A stretch of 64,000 nucleotides of DNA from Clostridium facile (GTDB lineage: Bacteria; Bacillota; Clostridia; Oscillospirales; Ruminococcaceae): the NCBI RefSeq assembly GCF_014297275.1, contig NZ_JACOQK010000001.1, positions 2,108,001 to 2,172,000 on the forward strand. The letters run 5' to 3'. Position numbers and translations under genes: made by a program. Below are positions 44,401-53,700 of this stretch, in pieces. The notes beneath the pieces are model-generated. The model made no database searches, had not been told where the DNA came from, and saw only the letters and a list, made by a program, of their open reading frames with translations. Within the stretch, counting starts at the first letter, position 1. Each line of letters opens with the position of its first letter.

Positions 44401-45714
44401 AATGATTATGACCCATCACAATCTACAAAAACAGAAATTACTGCTGGTGAGATCAACCTTGACTTATGGAAAAACTTGACCATCAACGAAGAAGAACTCG
44501 CGAAAGCTGGCGTTGAAAGCTCAGGGCAACTCTCCGGTATTGGTACTTATTCCATTGATGTAACCATGCCAGATGATTGGGATACTGACAATATGGGCGC
44601 AGAATTTACTTTTGAACACAAAGGTCTTGTACAATCCGGTGGCGGTTTCCCAGGCGGTTCTGGTAGCGGTTCCGGTGAAACCAAAGAAATTATGGAAACT
44701 AACCAGGATATGATTACAGCTGTAACAGTCACCAATGAAAATGGTACCTTTACTATACGGGATATCAACCCATTAAATGAATTTGTTGATTTAGGCAAGG
44801 TATTAACAGCTGGTAAAAACACAATCTCTGTTAAGTTGACCACAACGTTGGAAAATCGTGAAGATGGAAAAGCAACTGCTAACTACGGTTTGACGAAAGC
44901 TGGATTGAATTTATATGAACAAAAATCTACAGTGGATAAAGGTATCCTAAATTCTGTTATCGAATATGCAGATGCAGCAAAAGCAAGCGGTGAATATGAT
45001 AATGCCATCGAAAGTGTACAAAAATCCTTTGATGAAGCATTGACAAATGCAAAATCAGTAGCAGAAAATGGTACAGCAACTCAAGAAGAAGTGGATGCAG
45101 CATGGAAAACCTTGCTAAACGAAATCCATAAATTAGGATTTGTAGCAGGCGATAAAACAGAGTTAGCAAGCTTGATCGCAGCAGCAGAAGGAATCGACCT
45201 GAGCAAGTATGTAGAAGCAGGTCAAGCAGAGTTCACCGCAGCATTGGAAGCAGCCAAAGGCGTATTTGAAGATGGCGACGCAATGCAGGCGGAAATTAAT
45301 GAAGTAGCAGATAAGCTGTTAAACGCAATGTTGAACCTGAGATACAAAGCAGATAAATCTATCCTGGAAGAAGTAGTAGCAAAAGCAAATCAGATAGATG
45401 CGAATGCATACACAGCAGAAAGCTACGCAGTACTGGAAGCGACATTAAAAGATGCGGATGCAGTATTAGCAAATGAAAACGCAACTCAGGAAGAAGTAGA
45501 CACAGCAGTAGAAAATGTACAGAGTGCAATGGACGGTTTAGTAGCAGTAGAAGGAACAGAAACACCATCTGATAATAATGCTACTCAGACTGGACAGGAA
45601 AGCACAACAACAAAAGCAAACGCAGCGAAAACAGGGGACTTTACCCCAATCGCAGGTATGGCAGTATTGGCAGTAGCAGGTGCAGCGGTACTGATTACCC
45701 GTAAGAAAAAATAA
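41461..45714 (+). CDS. Cell-surface GH106-like alpha-L-rhamnosidase C with FIVAR stalk
   Basis: A 1417-residue paralogue of enzyme B. The signal peptide is about 1-30 (LPVFA). GH106-type motifs are MARFWFPDAGAG, GGFGGVEI, IFEDSIE, YTYRAQAYTLSG, DIPEGDN, LSMEAL and INRIILHG. Compared with enzyme B it has an extra insert of about 90 residues near 245-335, and a Gly/Ser-rich insertion (GGGFPGGSGSGSG) in the C-terminal beta-sandwich. The FIVAR stalk and anchor are at 1158-1417 (AAKTGD, hydrophobic segment, RKKK). AAGGAGG precedes the ATG. It is divergent from AraC regulator 2 and probably controlled by it. Substrate preference may differ from B because of the inserts. Confidence 0.8.
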   Translation: MKKRTRVLSALLAAALAGSVVGANLPVFATDDSVTATVVDSFKDPSSEAKPMARFWFPDAGAGLPDSDYKNMVGDLIRQLADGGFGGVEITMLADSNSYDNDTAAEIGWGSDAWAEVLSQAVYAANQIEGGFRVDVTITAHWPPVINSIDPNDDQQQQELTYVVQKLTNADLSDTTIDLDLPEMKTQDFSNTQNLIATFLFQDKIVSSAIAKVASVDENGNPVIDYDSLTELNTSVKPDAGYAVGIPEQGVSALKQDKSGAMVAVTPGENGYMLLDEQTVIWKTGENKGKIIEGAIVEIENAGMPWASTKVTLNGEDITSQATIFDKGTLVQYDEATDTYSNEGLVAVVNNDTFGDRERMADWQDIYQVNESDLSAEAVEAIQNSSDDTIQAGDYVLVNTYRRGTGQIMSGGQTITMPNRTYAVDYFNEEGIQEVIDYWNENMLPHVSPDCGGKSLAELMKINGGSIFEDSIEIHRTGSIWTANMLEDFEASQGYDVGKYAGVIAGVSTNKADEAERVTEDYNLVLGELYSSDHADKIMEWTKSFGYTYRAQAYTLSGLDVAGAANAIDIPEGDNSTAGDGIRNLASAANVGDKEFLSMEALTSASDHPVWYEALREINMNLSDGINRIILHGIPFTKSYTDVNNEWPGWTFMSYGCWAPRQPFWEDMDLMSNYFARIQSVTQEGTVKIPVAIMNDKTKSFQCLNGTMFPTLLNNGYTYNILSEAVLEDEGAVAANGVLCPDTAGYQVLVLKEVNSMSCETLEKIIGFANAGVKIVSYNSNPTSVYGTEKADNSDAKLQELYAQLQTNANFKAVTTEEELLAYLDSCDIETGVSYDQEGLEVTHVKDSADDTNYYFFFNEHNIGEDPSGGMGIGSDFSKADYQPIETTVTLEGEGTPYMLDPISGEITPISDYSVTEDRKIEMTLSLEALNTTILAVTSNTEDFPDPSTAPAEKTYTDSIDLSNEKWNLDIQSWGPDASVNDYDPSQSTKTEITAGEINLDLWKNLTINEEELAKAGVESSGQLSGIGTYSIDVTMPDDWDTDNMGAEFTFEHKGLVQSGGGFPGGSGSGSGETKEIMETNQDMITAVTVTNENGTFTIRDINPLNEFVDLGKVLTAGKNTISVKLTTTLENREDGKATANYGLTKAGLNLYEQKSTVDKGILNSVIEYADAAKASGEYDNAIESVQKSFDEALTNAKSVAENGTATQEEVDAAWKTLLNEIHKLGFVAGDKTELASLIAAAEGIDLSKYVEAGQAEFTAALEAAKGVFEDGDAMQAEINEVADKLLNAMLNLRYKADKSILEEVVAKANQIDANAYTAESYAVLEATLKDADAVLANENATQEEVDTAVENVQSAMDGLVAVEGTETPSDNNATQTGQESTTTKANAAKTGDFTPIAGMAVLAVAGAAVLITRKKK

Positions 45715-45747
45715 TATTGTAAAACTTCTTTTTCTCTTTTCTTTTAT

Positions 45748-45782
45748 AAAAAATCCAGAGGTATATTGCCTCTGGATTTTTT
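45748..45782 (+). terminator. Terminator of GH106-like C
   Basis: A 14-bp stem AAAAAATCCAGAGG/CCTCTGGATTTTTT with a 7-base loop. The following 45783-46153 stretch is AT-rich without a supported gene. Confidence 0.9.
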
Positions 45783-46153
45783 AACATATTCCTATGATTA
45801 AAACATCTTTTTTAGGAAAAAACAGATTGTTATGTGATGCTATGGTAAAATTCCGTATATATTGAATTTAGATTCTCTAAATTTCAATCGCATATGCTAT
45901 CCTTAATTTCCTATTTTAATATAATGAGCCTTCTAAATTTTATCAGAGTCAAGTAAAAAATTATTGGTTTCCGAGAAGAAGAACATATCATTACCGTAAT
46001 TATCAATGAATAGCAAAAACTATAAAAAATTGATATCTATCCTTGAAAGTAATTCGCATTTGTACATTTTTTAATGGATAAAATTTCTCCGCCAAAAAAT
46101 TTGTATCACAATCAAAAGGTAATAGAAATACCAAAATAGGTACTAGAAGTACA

Positions 46154-46182
46154 TTGTTAGAAGAAAAATGCAATGCTATAAT
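46154..46182 (+). promoter_or_regulatory. Promoter of GH106-like D
   Basis: TTGTTA (46154-46159), a 17-bp spacer and TATAAT (46177-46182), 50 bp before the ATG at 46233. Confidence 0.65.
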
Positions 46183-46232
46183 AAACAAAATTATACTTTA
46201 TACACAAAAGTATTTCGTTTAAGGAGGAAAAA

Positions 46233-49200
46233 ATGAAAAAATCAATTCGTAAATTGTTGGCAGCAGTTACTACTACAGCTCTTGTCGCCAGTGTAACAGC
46301 TACCAGTATGGTTTCAGTAGGTGCTATTCCACAATACACAAAATCAGATATTATTTCTGCATTTCAAAATCCGGATTTAGATGCTAAACCGATGGCAAGA
46401 ATGTGGTTTGTAGATGGGCAGGCTGGAGCGATTGAAAATGATATCATTGCCGAGCATTTGGCAGGTATGGCAAAATCCGGATTTGGTGGAGTGGAAATTG
46501 CCTTATTAGCAGATAATTCCAACATGACAAACGATCAAGCAGGAGAATATGGTTGGGGCACAGAAAACTGGAAAAAAACAGTGAAAAAGATTTTAAAAGC
46601 CGCTAATACCATTGAAGGTGGATTTAAAGTAGATTTTACCATTACGCCTCATTGGCCACCAATTTCCAATACAATAGATCCAAATGACGATGAAGCCGCG
46701 ACAGAGCTTTCCTATGCTTATAAAAAGATTACAGCGGATGATTTGGCTGCTGGTACTGTTGATACTCCCCTTCCTATACAAGAAAAAACAGATTTGGCTA
46801 GAACACCCTTTTATAAAACTGACCGTTTTGTTGCAGCTACTGTAGCGCAGGTGATTGGATTTGAGGAAAAAACAAATAAACCGATCTTTCAATTTGAAAC
46901 ATTGCGAGACCTAACTGACGTAACTACCAAAAAAATTGCAGTGGAAGGGGAATGCTATAAAGAAGAAAACGGTATAAAATACGCTGGGTATGCGGCTGGT
47001 ATTCCTTCCAGGGAAGTAGCCGAAGCGGATGGTATTGATTACGATACACAGATTTTAGCCAAATTTGGTCCAGAACCATCTACCAATGATTTTGAAGGAA
47101 AAATTGACAAAGACGGAAACCGCAAACGAATGGCGGATTGGCAATACCTTTACGAAACTGATTTGACAAAACTCAATTTACAGGATTACCATCCAAACAA
47201 CGACGAAACCTTTGCTGTTGGAGATTATGTGCTATTTGGCAGCTACTGCCGTGGAACAGGGCAAGCCGTTTCCGGCGCAAATACAACGATGAAAAATCGC
47301 ACTTATGTAACCAACTATTTTGAATCCGATGGTATCCAAAAAGCGTTGGATATTTGGAACGAATGTATTTTATATGACGAAGTAAGGGCGTTGATGGAGA
47401 AAAACGGTGGTAGCATTTTTGAGGATTCCATCGAAACTACCCACAATGGTCCCTTCTGGTCCGCTGACTTAATGGAAGATATGACCAACTATTTAGGGTA
47501 TGATACTACCCTATATGCTCCGGTTTATATGTCCGGAAGAACAAGCAAAACATTCGTGGATGTACCTGGACAAGCAGCGCCAGATATTATTGTTACACGT
47601 GACGCCGATTTTATTTTCCAATCGGAAAATGATGAATCCGAACGGATTATTGAGGATTATAATTTAGCATTGGCGCACTTGTTTGAGACAGAACATGTAA
47701 AGACTATTCAAGATTGGGCTGCTGGGTTTAACTATAATTACCGTGCGCCAGCATACTCTTTACCAGGATTAAGTATTGTAGGGGCGGCATTGATGACTGA
47801 TGTAACAGAAGGGGACAACTCCACTTATAAGGATGCGTTGCGCCAACTTTCCAGTGCCGTCAATATGAAAGGGGAAAAATTCCTTTCTTTAGAATCCTGT
47901 ACCTTTGCAAAGGCGGATTTTAATTGGCAGACCATTTTAAAAGAAATGAATCAAAACACTTCCCAGGGAGTAAACCGCGTCATTGTACATGGAAGCGCTT
48001 ATCCTGTTACTTTAAATAATTACCAAGATTCTTGGCCAGGTTGGAACTGGGGTGGTGGGACAGGATTTCCAGCATGGGATAGCCGCCAAATTTTCTGGGA
48101 TGATGCTGATGCACTCAATGGATATATTACTAGAACGCAGGCAGTGATGCAGAATGGTACCGCAAAAGTTGACTTAGCAATCTTAAACGACACCGAGCAA
48201 TCCTTTCATTTAATTACTAAAAATTCCAACCAGGAGTTATTAAATAACGGATATTCCTACAATATTTTGGATGAAAGCGTATTAAATTTGGATTCTGCTG
48301 TTGTTACCAATAGGGTATTAAATGAAAACGGGCCTGCTTACAAGGCCATTGTATTGGATAATGTTAATATGTTGTCTGCTCCTACCGCTTTCAAACTAAT
48401 TGAATATGCAAAAGCAGGTTTACCAGTCATTTTGAAAAACAGTAATCCACAAAGAATTTATGGGACAGAAAAAGGTGAAAATAATGTGGATAATTTGACT
48501 GCGTGGATTGCAGAATTGAAAAACATGGACAACGTAAAATCTGTTACCACAGAACAGGAATTAATGGATGTGTTGGCAGAGCTAAATATTTCTTCCAGTG
48601 CACAGTATACCGATGTCAATGGATTAGAAACTTCCCATCGTCAAGATAATGTGGGGGATTATTACTACTTGTTTAACGATAATACAGAACAACCGGTGTC
48701 CACTACTGTACAATTGGAAGGGAATGGTGTACCTTACACTTTAGATCCATGGACAGGTGAGATAACACCAATTGCAACCTATACAGAACAGGAAGACGGG
48801 GTTTCTATCCACCTTGATTTAGGCGCAAAACAATCTGTAATCATTGCAGTTGCACCGGAAGGTGGAGATTTTCCAAAAGTAGAGGATACCCATGTGACAG
48901 CTGTTACAGGAGGTCAAGCTGTTTACGATGGGGAATCTCTCATACATCGGTCAACTGAAAACGGAAGTTACGGTGTGGTAATGTCAGATGGTTCTATCAA
49001 ACAGATTGTAGATCAAGATGTAGAATCCCCAATTTCAATACAGGAATGGGATTTATCTCTGGAAAGCTGGGGCCCAGATGAATCTGTAAATGATGTTAAC
49101 CCAACCATTAGTAAAAAAACAACTGTTTTATTCAACCATGTGGCAACAGGTACTACTTGGGATCAGCTGCCTGCAACAACAGAACAACTAGAACAGCTTG

Positions 49201-49736
49201 AAGTTAATTCAATGGCGGATGTATCCGGTATCGGGACTTACTCTGCAACCTTTACCTTGTCAGAGGATTGGAACATCAACAATGGCGCATACTTTAATTT
49301 TGCGAAAAATGAAAACGATGAAGTAGTGGAAGTAACTATAAATGGCAATGTGATACACAATATTGATACATTCGCAACCTCTGTAGACCTATCCCATTAC
49401 CTTGTTGCAGGAGAAAATACCATCTCTGTCAAAGTAGACAGCACCATTACCAATCGCTTTAATGCAACCCATCAATCTGCAGATAGAACAACCCATGGAT
49501 TGATGAGTACTGTGGTAACTCCTTACCAGGATACTATGTTAATAACCCATGCGGAACAGCTAGAAGATCCATCTTCTACCCCTTCTCAAGGAGAGCAAGG
49601 TTCTTCGTCACAGGGAAGTGACTATACTGGCAACACTGATTCGGTAAAAACAGGGGATGTTGTTCCAATCGCTGGAATAGCTACTGTTTTAGCAGCTGCT
49701 GTTTCCACTGTTATAGTAACACGCAAAAAGAAATAG
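46233..49736 (+). CDS. Cell-surface GH106-like alpha-L-rhamnosidase D without FIVAR stalk
   Basis: A 1167-residue member of the same family. The signal peptide is about 1-31 (VSVGA). Motifs include MARMWFVDGQAG, SGFGGVEI, IFEDSIE, YNYRAPAYSLPG, the acidic TEGDNS (in place of IPEGDN), LSLESC and VNRVIVHG, followed by the beta-sandwich. The C-terminus has a Ser/Gln linker, SVKTGD, a hydrophobic segment and RKKK. It lacks the FIVAR repeats of B and C, and its core differs enough from theirs to suggest older divergence. AAGGAGG precedes the ATG, and it has its own promoter and terminator. It probably cleaves a different rhamnoside from B and C. Confidence 0.8.
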   Translation: MKKSIRKLLAAVTTTALVASVTATSMVSVGAIPQYTKSDIISAFQNPDLDAKPMARMWFVDGQAGAIENDIIAEHLAGMAKSGFGGVEIALLADNSNMTNDQAGEYGWGTENWKKTVKKILKAANTIEGGFKVDFTITPHWPPISNTIDPNDDEAATELSYAYKKITADDLAAGTVDTPLPIQEKTDLARTPFYKTDRFVAATVAQVIGFEEKTNKPIFQFETLRDLTDVTTKKIAVEGECYKEENGIKYAGYAAGIPSREVAEADGIDYDTQILAKFGPEPSTNDFEGKIDKDGNRKRMADWQYLYETDLTKLNLQDYHPNNDETFAVGDYVLFGSYCRGTGQAVSGANTTMKNRTYVTNYFESDGIQKALDIWNECILYDEVRALMEKNGGSIFEDSIETTHNGPFWSADLMEDMTNYLGYDTTLYAPVYMSGRTSKTFVDVPGQAAPDIIVTRDADFIFQSENDESERIIEDYNLALAHLFETEHVKTIQDWAAGFNYNYRAPAYSLPGLSIVGAALMTDVTEGDNSTYKDALRQLSSAVNMKGEKFLSLESCTFAKADFNWQTILKEMNQNTSQGVNRVIVHGSAYPVTLNNYQDSWPGWNWGGGTGFPAWDSRQIFWDDADALNGYITRTQAVMQNGTAKVDLAILNDTEQSFHLITKNSNQELLNNGYSYNILDESVLNLDSAVVTNRVLNENGPAYKAIVLDNVNMLSAPTAFKLIEYAKAGLPVILKNSNPQRIYGTEKGENNVDNLTAWIAELKNMDNVKSVTTEQELMDVLAELNISSSAQYTDVNGLETSHRQDNVGDYYYLFNDNTEQPVSTTVQLEGNGVPYTLDPWTGEITPIATYTEQEDGVSIHLDLGAKQSVIIAVAPEGGDFPKVEDTHVTAVTGGQAVYDGESLIHRSTENGSYGVVMSDGSIKQIVDQDVESPISIQEWDLSLESWGPDESVNDVNPTISKKTTVLFNHVATGTTWDQLPATTEQLEQLEVNSMADVSGIGTYSATFTLSEDWNINNGAYFNFAKNENDEVVEVTINGNVIHNIDTFATSVDLSHYLVAGENTISVKVDSTITNRFNATHQSADRTTHGLMSTVVTPYQDTMLITHAEQLEDPSSTPSQGEQGSSSQGSDYTGNTDSVKTGDVVPIAGIATVLAAAVSTVIVTRKKK

Positions 49737-49765
49737 TTTTTCCACTATTTTTCCTTTTCCATAAT

Positions 49766-49800
49766 AAAAACGTCCAGGGAAAATTTTCCTGGGCGTTTTT
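49766..49800 (+). terminator. Terminator of GH106-like D
   Basis: A 13-bp stem AAAAACGTCCAGG/CCTGGGCGTTTTT (one G-T pair) with a 9-base loop. Confidence 0.88.
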
Positions 49801-49985
49801 ACAATATCTTCTTTTGAAATTTAAGGATAACCAACTTATAATTGGCAATTTTAGTTTGTCCTAAAAGTAAAATCTAAATTTGCTGTTAGAACTTCTTCCC
49901 ATTTATAAAGATTTTAAAGACACTGGTTATTAAATTCGGTTAGAGCAAATAGAGTGTTCTCTTTTTAATGAAAAAAAGAAGGAAT

Positions 49986-50014
49986 TTGACAATCTGCTCG
50001 GAACAAGGTATAAT
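49986..50014 (+). promoter_or_regulatory. Consensus promoter of tRNA-Ser
   Basis: A perfect TTGACA (49986-49991), 17-bp spacer and perfect TATAAT (50009-50014), 10 bp before the mature tRNA 5' end. Confidence 0.9.
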
Positions 50015-50024
50015 ATTTTATTAT

Positions 50025-50113
50025 GGAGAGTTGTCCGAGTGGTCGAAGGTGCAGCACTCGAAATGCTGTGTCCCCAAAAGGGACCCAGGGTTCGAATCCC
50101 TGACTCTCCGCCA
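50025..50113 (+). tRNA. tRNA-Ser (CGA anticodon)
   Basis: An 89-nt class II tRNA with acceptor stem GGAGAGT/ACTCTCC, anticodon loop CTCGAAA with CGA, a long variable arm (GTCCCCAAAAGGGAC), T-loop GTTCGAATC and an encoded CCA. It reads the rare UCG codon. Confidence 0.97.
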
Positions 50114-50117
50114 AGTT

Positions 50118-50152
50118 GAGTCTGAATGTAAATGCGTTCAGACTCTTTTTTT
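50118..50152 (+). terminator. tRNA-Ser terminator
   Basis: A 9-bp stem GAGTCTGAA/TTCAGACTC followed by seven T residues, directly after the tRNA. Confidence 0.85.
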
Positions 50153-50309
50153 GTCGTTTAACCATGATAACCTCTTAATTTTATCAGAAGTAGAGAAAAA
50201 GTTTTACACGAGAATTACTTTAGAACATTGCTAGTTTACATGGAAAAATCAAGCAATAGATTCGCCCTTTTATTATTTATTATTTTTTATTTATTTTCAT
50301 GTAATAGGA

Positions 50310-50455
50310 ATGGTCTCAAAGCCACTAGTAAACTAGTGGTTTGCTCAGATCCCAGACAGGTTAGTACTTGCTAACCCACGGAAGGGATATTGAAGGGCTA
50401 CCATCACAACGTTTGTTCCGCTACTGGTAACCAGTTTGGTCTATCTTTCCATACC
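50310..50455 (+). ncRNA. Structured RNA candidate, HEARO/omega-RNA-like
   Basis: About 145 bp with several nested hairpins. CCACTAG/CTAGTGG lies near 50331. GGTTAG/CTAACC is enclosed by ATCCC/GGGAT. A CATCACAACGTTTG segment is followed by CTGG/CCAG. The plus strand has no gene here, and a + terminator lies at 50579. The order (end-like hairpin, layered stem, TCACAACG-type conserved stretch) recalls HEARO/omega RNAs found at the start of IscB-type IS200/IS605 elements. No IscB frame follows. The family call is recognition by pattern. Confidence 0.4.
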
Positions 50456-50578
50456 CTTATGTAAAAATAAAACTGTATGCAAAAACCCCCGAATTTCTTT
50501 TCCGAAATCTTCCATTCCATTTTCAACCATAAGGCATTCTACATCTGCAAAAGTTTCTTACTCTGCCAATGCTTTTTT

Positions 50579-50605
50579 ACCCCTGATTCTATCAGGGGTT
50601 TTGTT
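50579..50605 (+). terminator. Orphan + strand terminator
   Basis: A stem ACCCCTGAT/ATCAGGGGT followed by TTTTGTT on the plus strand. No + strand gene lies between it and the tRNA-Ser terminator, so it may end a transcript that includes the structured RNA candidate. Confidence 0.6.
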
Positions 50606-50624
50606 AAGCCTATGGGCAGCAATA

Positions 50625-50658
50625 AAGAATCCCCAGGAAAAATTTCCTGGGGATTCTT
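50625..50658 (-). terminator. Terminator of the GH78 gene
   Basis: A perfect 16-bp stem AAGAATCCCCAGGAAA and complement, 44 bp beyond the minus-strand stop. Confidence 0.75.
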
Positions 50659-50701
50659 AATAGAGAAAGAGAAAAGGATGTCTTTAAAATAAAATTAGAT
50701 T

Positions 50702-53700
50702 TTATTTTTTCTTACGGGTAATCAGGATTGCTGCACCTGCTACTGCCAATACTGCGATGCCTGCAATTGGGGCAATGTCCCCTGTTTTTGCTGCGTTCGT
50801 CTTTGTTGTTGTGCTTTCCTGTCCCGTTTGGGTAGCATTGTTGTCGGTAGTTGGTGTTTCAGTTTCTGTTCCTTCTACTGCTACTAAACTATCCATTGCA
50901 GTCTGCACAGATTGTACTGCTACGTCTACTTCTTCCTGGGTTGCGTTTTCATTTGCTAATACTGCATCCGCATCTTTTAATGCCGCTTCCAGTACTGCGT
51001 AGCTTTCTGCTGTGTATGCGTTCGCATCTATCTGATTTGCTTTTGCTACTACTTCTTCCAGGATAGATTTATCTGCTTTGTATCTCAGGTTCAACATTGC
51101 GTTTAACAGGTTATCTGCTACTTCATTGATTTCCGCCTGCATTGCGTCTCCGTCTTTGTATACGCTCTGAGCTGCTTCCAATGCTGCGGTGAATTCCGCT
51201 TGACCTGCTTCTACATATTTGCTCAGGTCGATTCCTTCTGCTGCTGCGATCAAGCTTGCTAATTCTGTTTTATCGCCTGCTACAAATCCTAATTTATGGA
51301 TTTCATTTAGCAAGGTTTTCCATGCTGCATCCACTTCTTCCTGGGTTGCTGCATCATTTTCTGTTACTGCTTTCGCATTTGTCAACGCTTCATCAAAGGA
51401 TTTTTGTACACTTTCAATGGCGTTATCATATTCACCGCTTGCTTTCGCTGCATCTGCGTATTCGATAACAAAATTTAAGATACCTTTATCTGCTGTTTCT
51501 GTTTCATCTGCTACATAGCCATCTGCAATGCTTGCTACCAATTTACCATCTTGCAGTGCAAAGTTGTAGCCGCCCGCTTCTACTGTAAATTTCGCTACAG
51601 TGGTTTCGTTGTTAATTGTCATACCTTCATAGGTAACGCCTGCAATATTTTCAAATTCTGCAACTGCCTCTTCACTTACTGGTAAATATAAGGTTGCTGT
51701 TGTATTTGCTGGTACTACTGCTTCATAAGAAGTCATTGTACCATTATCCGCTGTCCATCCACTGTAAATTTCACCATAGTTGGATTCAAAGGAACCATTT
51801 GCATACGTAAAGCTTCCACCTACTGTTGGTTGCAGGATAAATTCCTGATAACCTGGATTTGCGTCATCGCCTGTAATCCCCAATTGGTAACCCATCATCC
51901 ATTCGGAGATTGCACCTAAGGAGAAATGGTTAAAGGAGTTCATTGAGTTGTTTCCACCAAAACCGTTTTCTACGGTATAGGAGTTCCAGCGTTCCCATAC
52001 AGAGGTTGCGCCCTGGGTTACTGGATACAACCAGGAAGCATAATCGGTGGATTCAAACAATTTATAAGCATCATCAATATAACCATTTTGGGTTAATGCT
52101 GGAACTAAATTTGGAGTACCAGAGAATCCAGAGGTAATCGTATAAGGCTTGATATTTCCATTATCATCTACAAAAGATTGGTCCGGATTTTTAACAGTAT
52201 TAAGATAGTTTTCGGCCGCTTTTTCTTTATTTGCTTCATTAAATACATTGTAAACCAGTGCGGTTGCATAGGAAGCTTCTGTATCCTGAATTTTTCCATT
52301 TGGAGTTTTTGTTTTACCGGTTTCTGGATCAACATAAATTCTATTCCAAGCCTCTTTTGCCGCATCGTAACGAGTACGCAGTTCGGCAGCCATATCGGTT
52401 CTTCCAACAACTTCTGCCATCTGGGAAGCAACATCCATTAAATAAATGTATACGCCGTTATTAATTAACGCAGCATCTGTGGATACACGGGAGAGCCAGT
52501 CTGCCAAGAAACCAGTTTTGCTGGTTAAGGATGGTTCTGTTACTTGTTCGCCATCCTCATTGGTGTATGTCATATCATTATTGTCAAGATAATTCAAATA
52601 TTTGTAGATTGCATCAATATTATCTTCAATAATGGATGGATTTCCATATTGACGATACATTTGCCATGGAACCAATGTTAAAGCCGCATCCCAGGAAACA
52701 CCATTAAAGCCACCTGGATTTCCTGTACCAACTTCACTGGAAGTATCTTCTAAGTCATAGGAACCAAATGCTGGAGCATATACTGGCAGGTCACCAGCCT
52801 CGCCCTGTTCTGCACGTAAAGAATTTAACCATTGACGATAGAAGTTGTATACATCTGCATTATAGCTTGCCGCACGGGAGAATACCTGAGCGTCGCCAGT
52901 CCATCCCATTCTTTCGTTTCTCTGTGGACAGTCAGTTGGTAGAGATAAGAAGTTACTTGTCTGGGAGTTTTGAACGTTTTTAAACAACCTATTGCTTAAA
53001 GCGTTGGAGCTATCATAAGTGGCAGTGGTATCTACAGAGGAGATGATTAACGTTTTAATGCAGTCTGCTGGTAACTCTTTCTTTAATCCTGTAATTTCTA
53101 GATAGCGGTACCCATGGAAGGTAAAATGAGGTTCAATTACATTTTCGCCAGCTTTTGCAGTGTAGAAATCAGTAGACATTGCGGCACGGTAGTTTTCTGT
53201 CATCAGTAGGCCGTCAATATCCGCGCTTGTATATTCTTCTAGGTTATCTGGATAAAGGATTTCCGCGTAACGGATAGTTACTTCCTGTCCTTCTTCTACA
53301 TATCCTTCTGGAATTGTAATTTGTGGAACACCAATTACGTTTTCACCCATATCGTAGATGTAGGAACCAGAACCTGGACGGGACTCCCCTAAAGCTTCCT
53401 GCACAGGAATTTCGTTTACAATACCTGCTGGTTCGTCATAACGGGTAACCATATCAAAATCATCGAATTGCGCACGGAATGGAATCACTTCAGCATCTCT
53501 CCACTGAGAATCATCATAGCCAGCTTCATCCCATCCTTCAATGGCGGCTTCTTTGGTAGCGTCATAGCGTTCCCCTTGGAAGAAGGAACCATATTCTACT
53601 GGACCATCCCCATAATAATCCCAAGTTGCATCATCGGTTACAATGGTCTCAGTGGAACCATCCGCATAGGTTACTTCCAGTTTTGCCATCAAAGCTTGTT

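Noticed and set aside
49968..50234. 88-codon frame across the tRNA-Ser
   Set aside because: It overlaps a certain tRNA and its promoter, so the coding frame is accidental.
35894..51468. Repeated leucine-rich antisense frames over the FIVAR blocks
   Set aside because: They are shadows of the repeated Glu/Lys/Ala-rich stalks and recur only because the blocks are nearly identical.
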